Origin: Pelosinus sp. IPA-1
GTDB lineage: Bacteria; Bacillota; Negativicutes; DSM-13327
Direction of reading: 5' to 3'
NCBI RefSeq assembly: GCF_030269905.1
Contig: NZ_BSVC01000008.1
Coordinates: forward strand, 223,857 to 287,856
Length of the DNA: 64,000 nt
How positions within the stretch are numbered: position 1 is the first letter of the stretch; each line of letters opens with the position of its first letter. This document shows, in pieces, positions 63,998-64,000 of this stretch. The notes under the pieces are model-generated. The model was not told where the DNA came from, did no database searches, and saw only the letters and a list, made by a program, of their open reading frames with translations. Made by a program: the position numbers and the translations under genes.

Positions 63998-64000
63998 TGG

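Noticed and set aside
1..64000. Search for tRNA, rRNA, prophage, intact insertion sequences, toxin-antitoxin or defence genes
   Set aside because: No transposase, integrase, nuclease, methylase or RNA gene signature was seen in any frame.

Overview
The window is AT-rich, single-copy bacterial chromosome. It looks like an anaerobic, flagellated, probably spore-forming Firmicute of the Negativicutes (Sporomusaceae, close to Pelosinus or Sporomusa). This placement is inference. It rests on a T-box leader, a CwlD-type spore-cortex amidase, a ferredoxin-dependent 2-oxoacid oxidoreductase, a reverse-rubrerythrin peroxidase, CsrA beside flagellin, a DcuC carrier and a TRAP system. No rRNA, tRNA, CRISPR array, prophage or intact insertion sequence was seen.

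Layout. 1-7.3 kb holds the queG 3' end, a decayed LysR gene, an exported protein, DcuC diverging from an M20 peptidase, a CBS protein, an NRDE protein and a HAD-like protein. 7.6-9.3 kb is a chemoreceptor. 9.5-13.4 kb is a T-box-controlled iorA-iorB-paaK operon. 13.7-19.9 kb is a redox and metalloid stretch: double-CDGSH protein, pirin, a Cys-rich MarR beside an ArsM-ArsN2 fusion, then MarR plus a P1B metal ATPase. 20.3-23.3 kb holds a PIG-L deacetylase, CwlD and a YjdF-like membrane protein. 23.6-38.3 kb is a late flagellar block: flgD, flgE, two flgK, flgL, fliD, a FlgN-like chaperone, fliS, a TPR glycosyltransferase and convergent fliC, then an orphan response regulator and csrA. 38.6-42.4 kb has an M24 peptidase and an HD-GYP/CheY/CheX-like operon. 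42.4-46.8 kb has a LysR/FAH divergon, small membrane and hypothetical genes, and reverse rubrerythrin plus a DUF1540 protein. 46.9-52.9 kb has an exported protein and a two-component system diverging from a MacAB-type exporter. 54-57.9 kb is a ChvE/MmsA/MmsB-type sugar ABC transporter. 58-64 kb has a Bcr/CflA exporter, a GntR regulator, uxuA, uxuB and the start of a TRAP transporter.

How genes work together. Flagellar filament and cap assembly is clustered with its chaperones, a likely flagellin glycosyltransferase and the post-transcriptional regulator CsrA. The HD-GYP/CheY/CheX-like operon probably links c-di-GMP to chemotaxis signalling. The T-box puts IorAB and an aryl- or acyl-CoA ligase under control of uncharged tRNA, which argues for a biosynthetic (reductive carboxylation) role. 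The last 5 kb is a hexuronate catabolic cluster with two matching palindromes before gntR and uxuA.

The most unusual non-coding signal is a 95-96 bp structured repeat present three times (1791, 20017, 52922). All copies are in the same orientation, and each starts within a few bases of a Rho-independent terminator.
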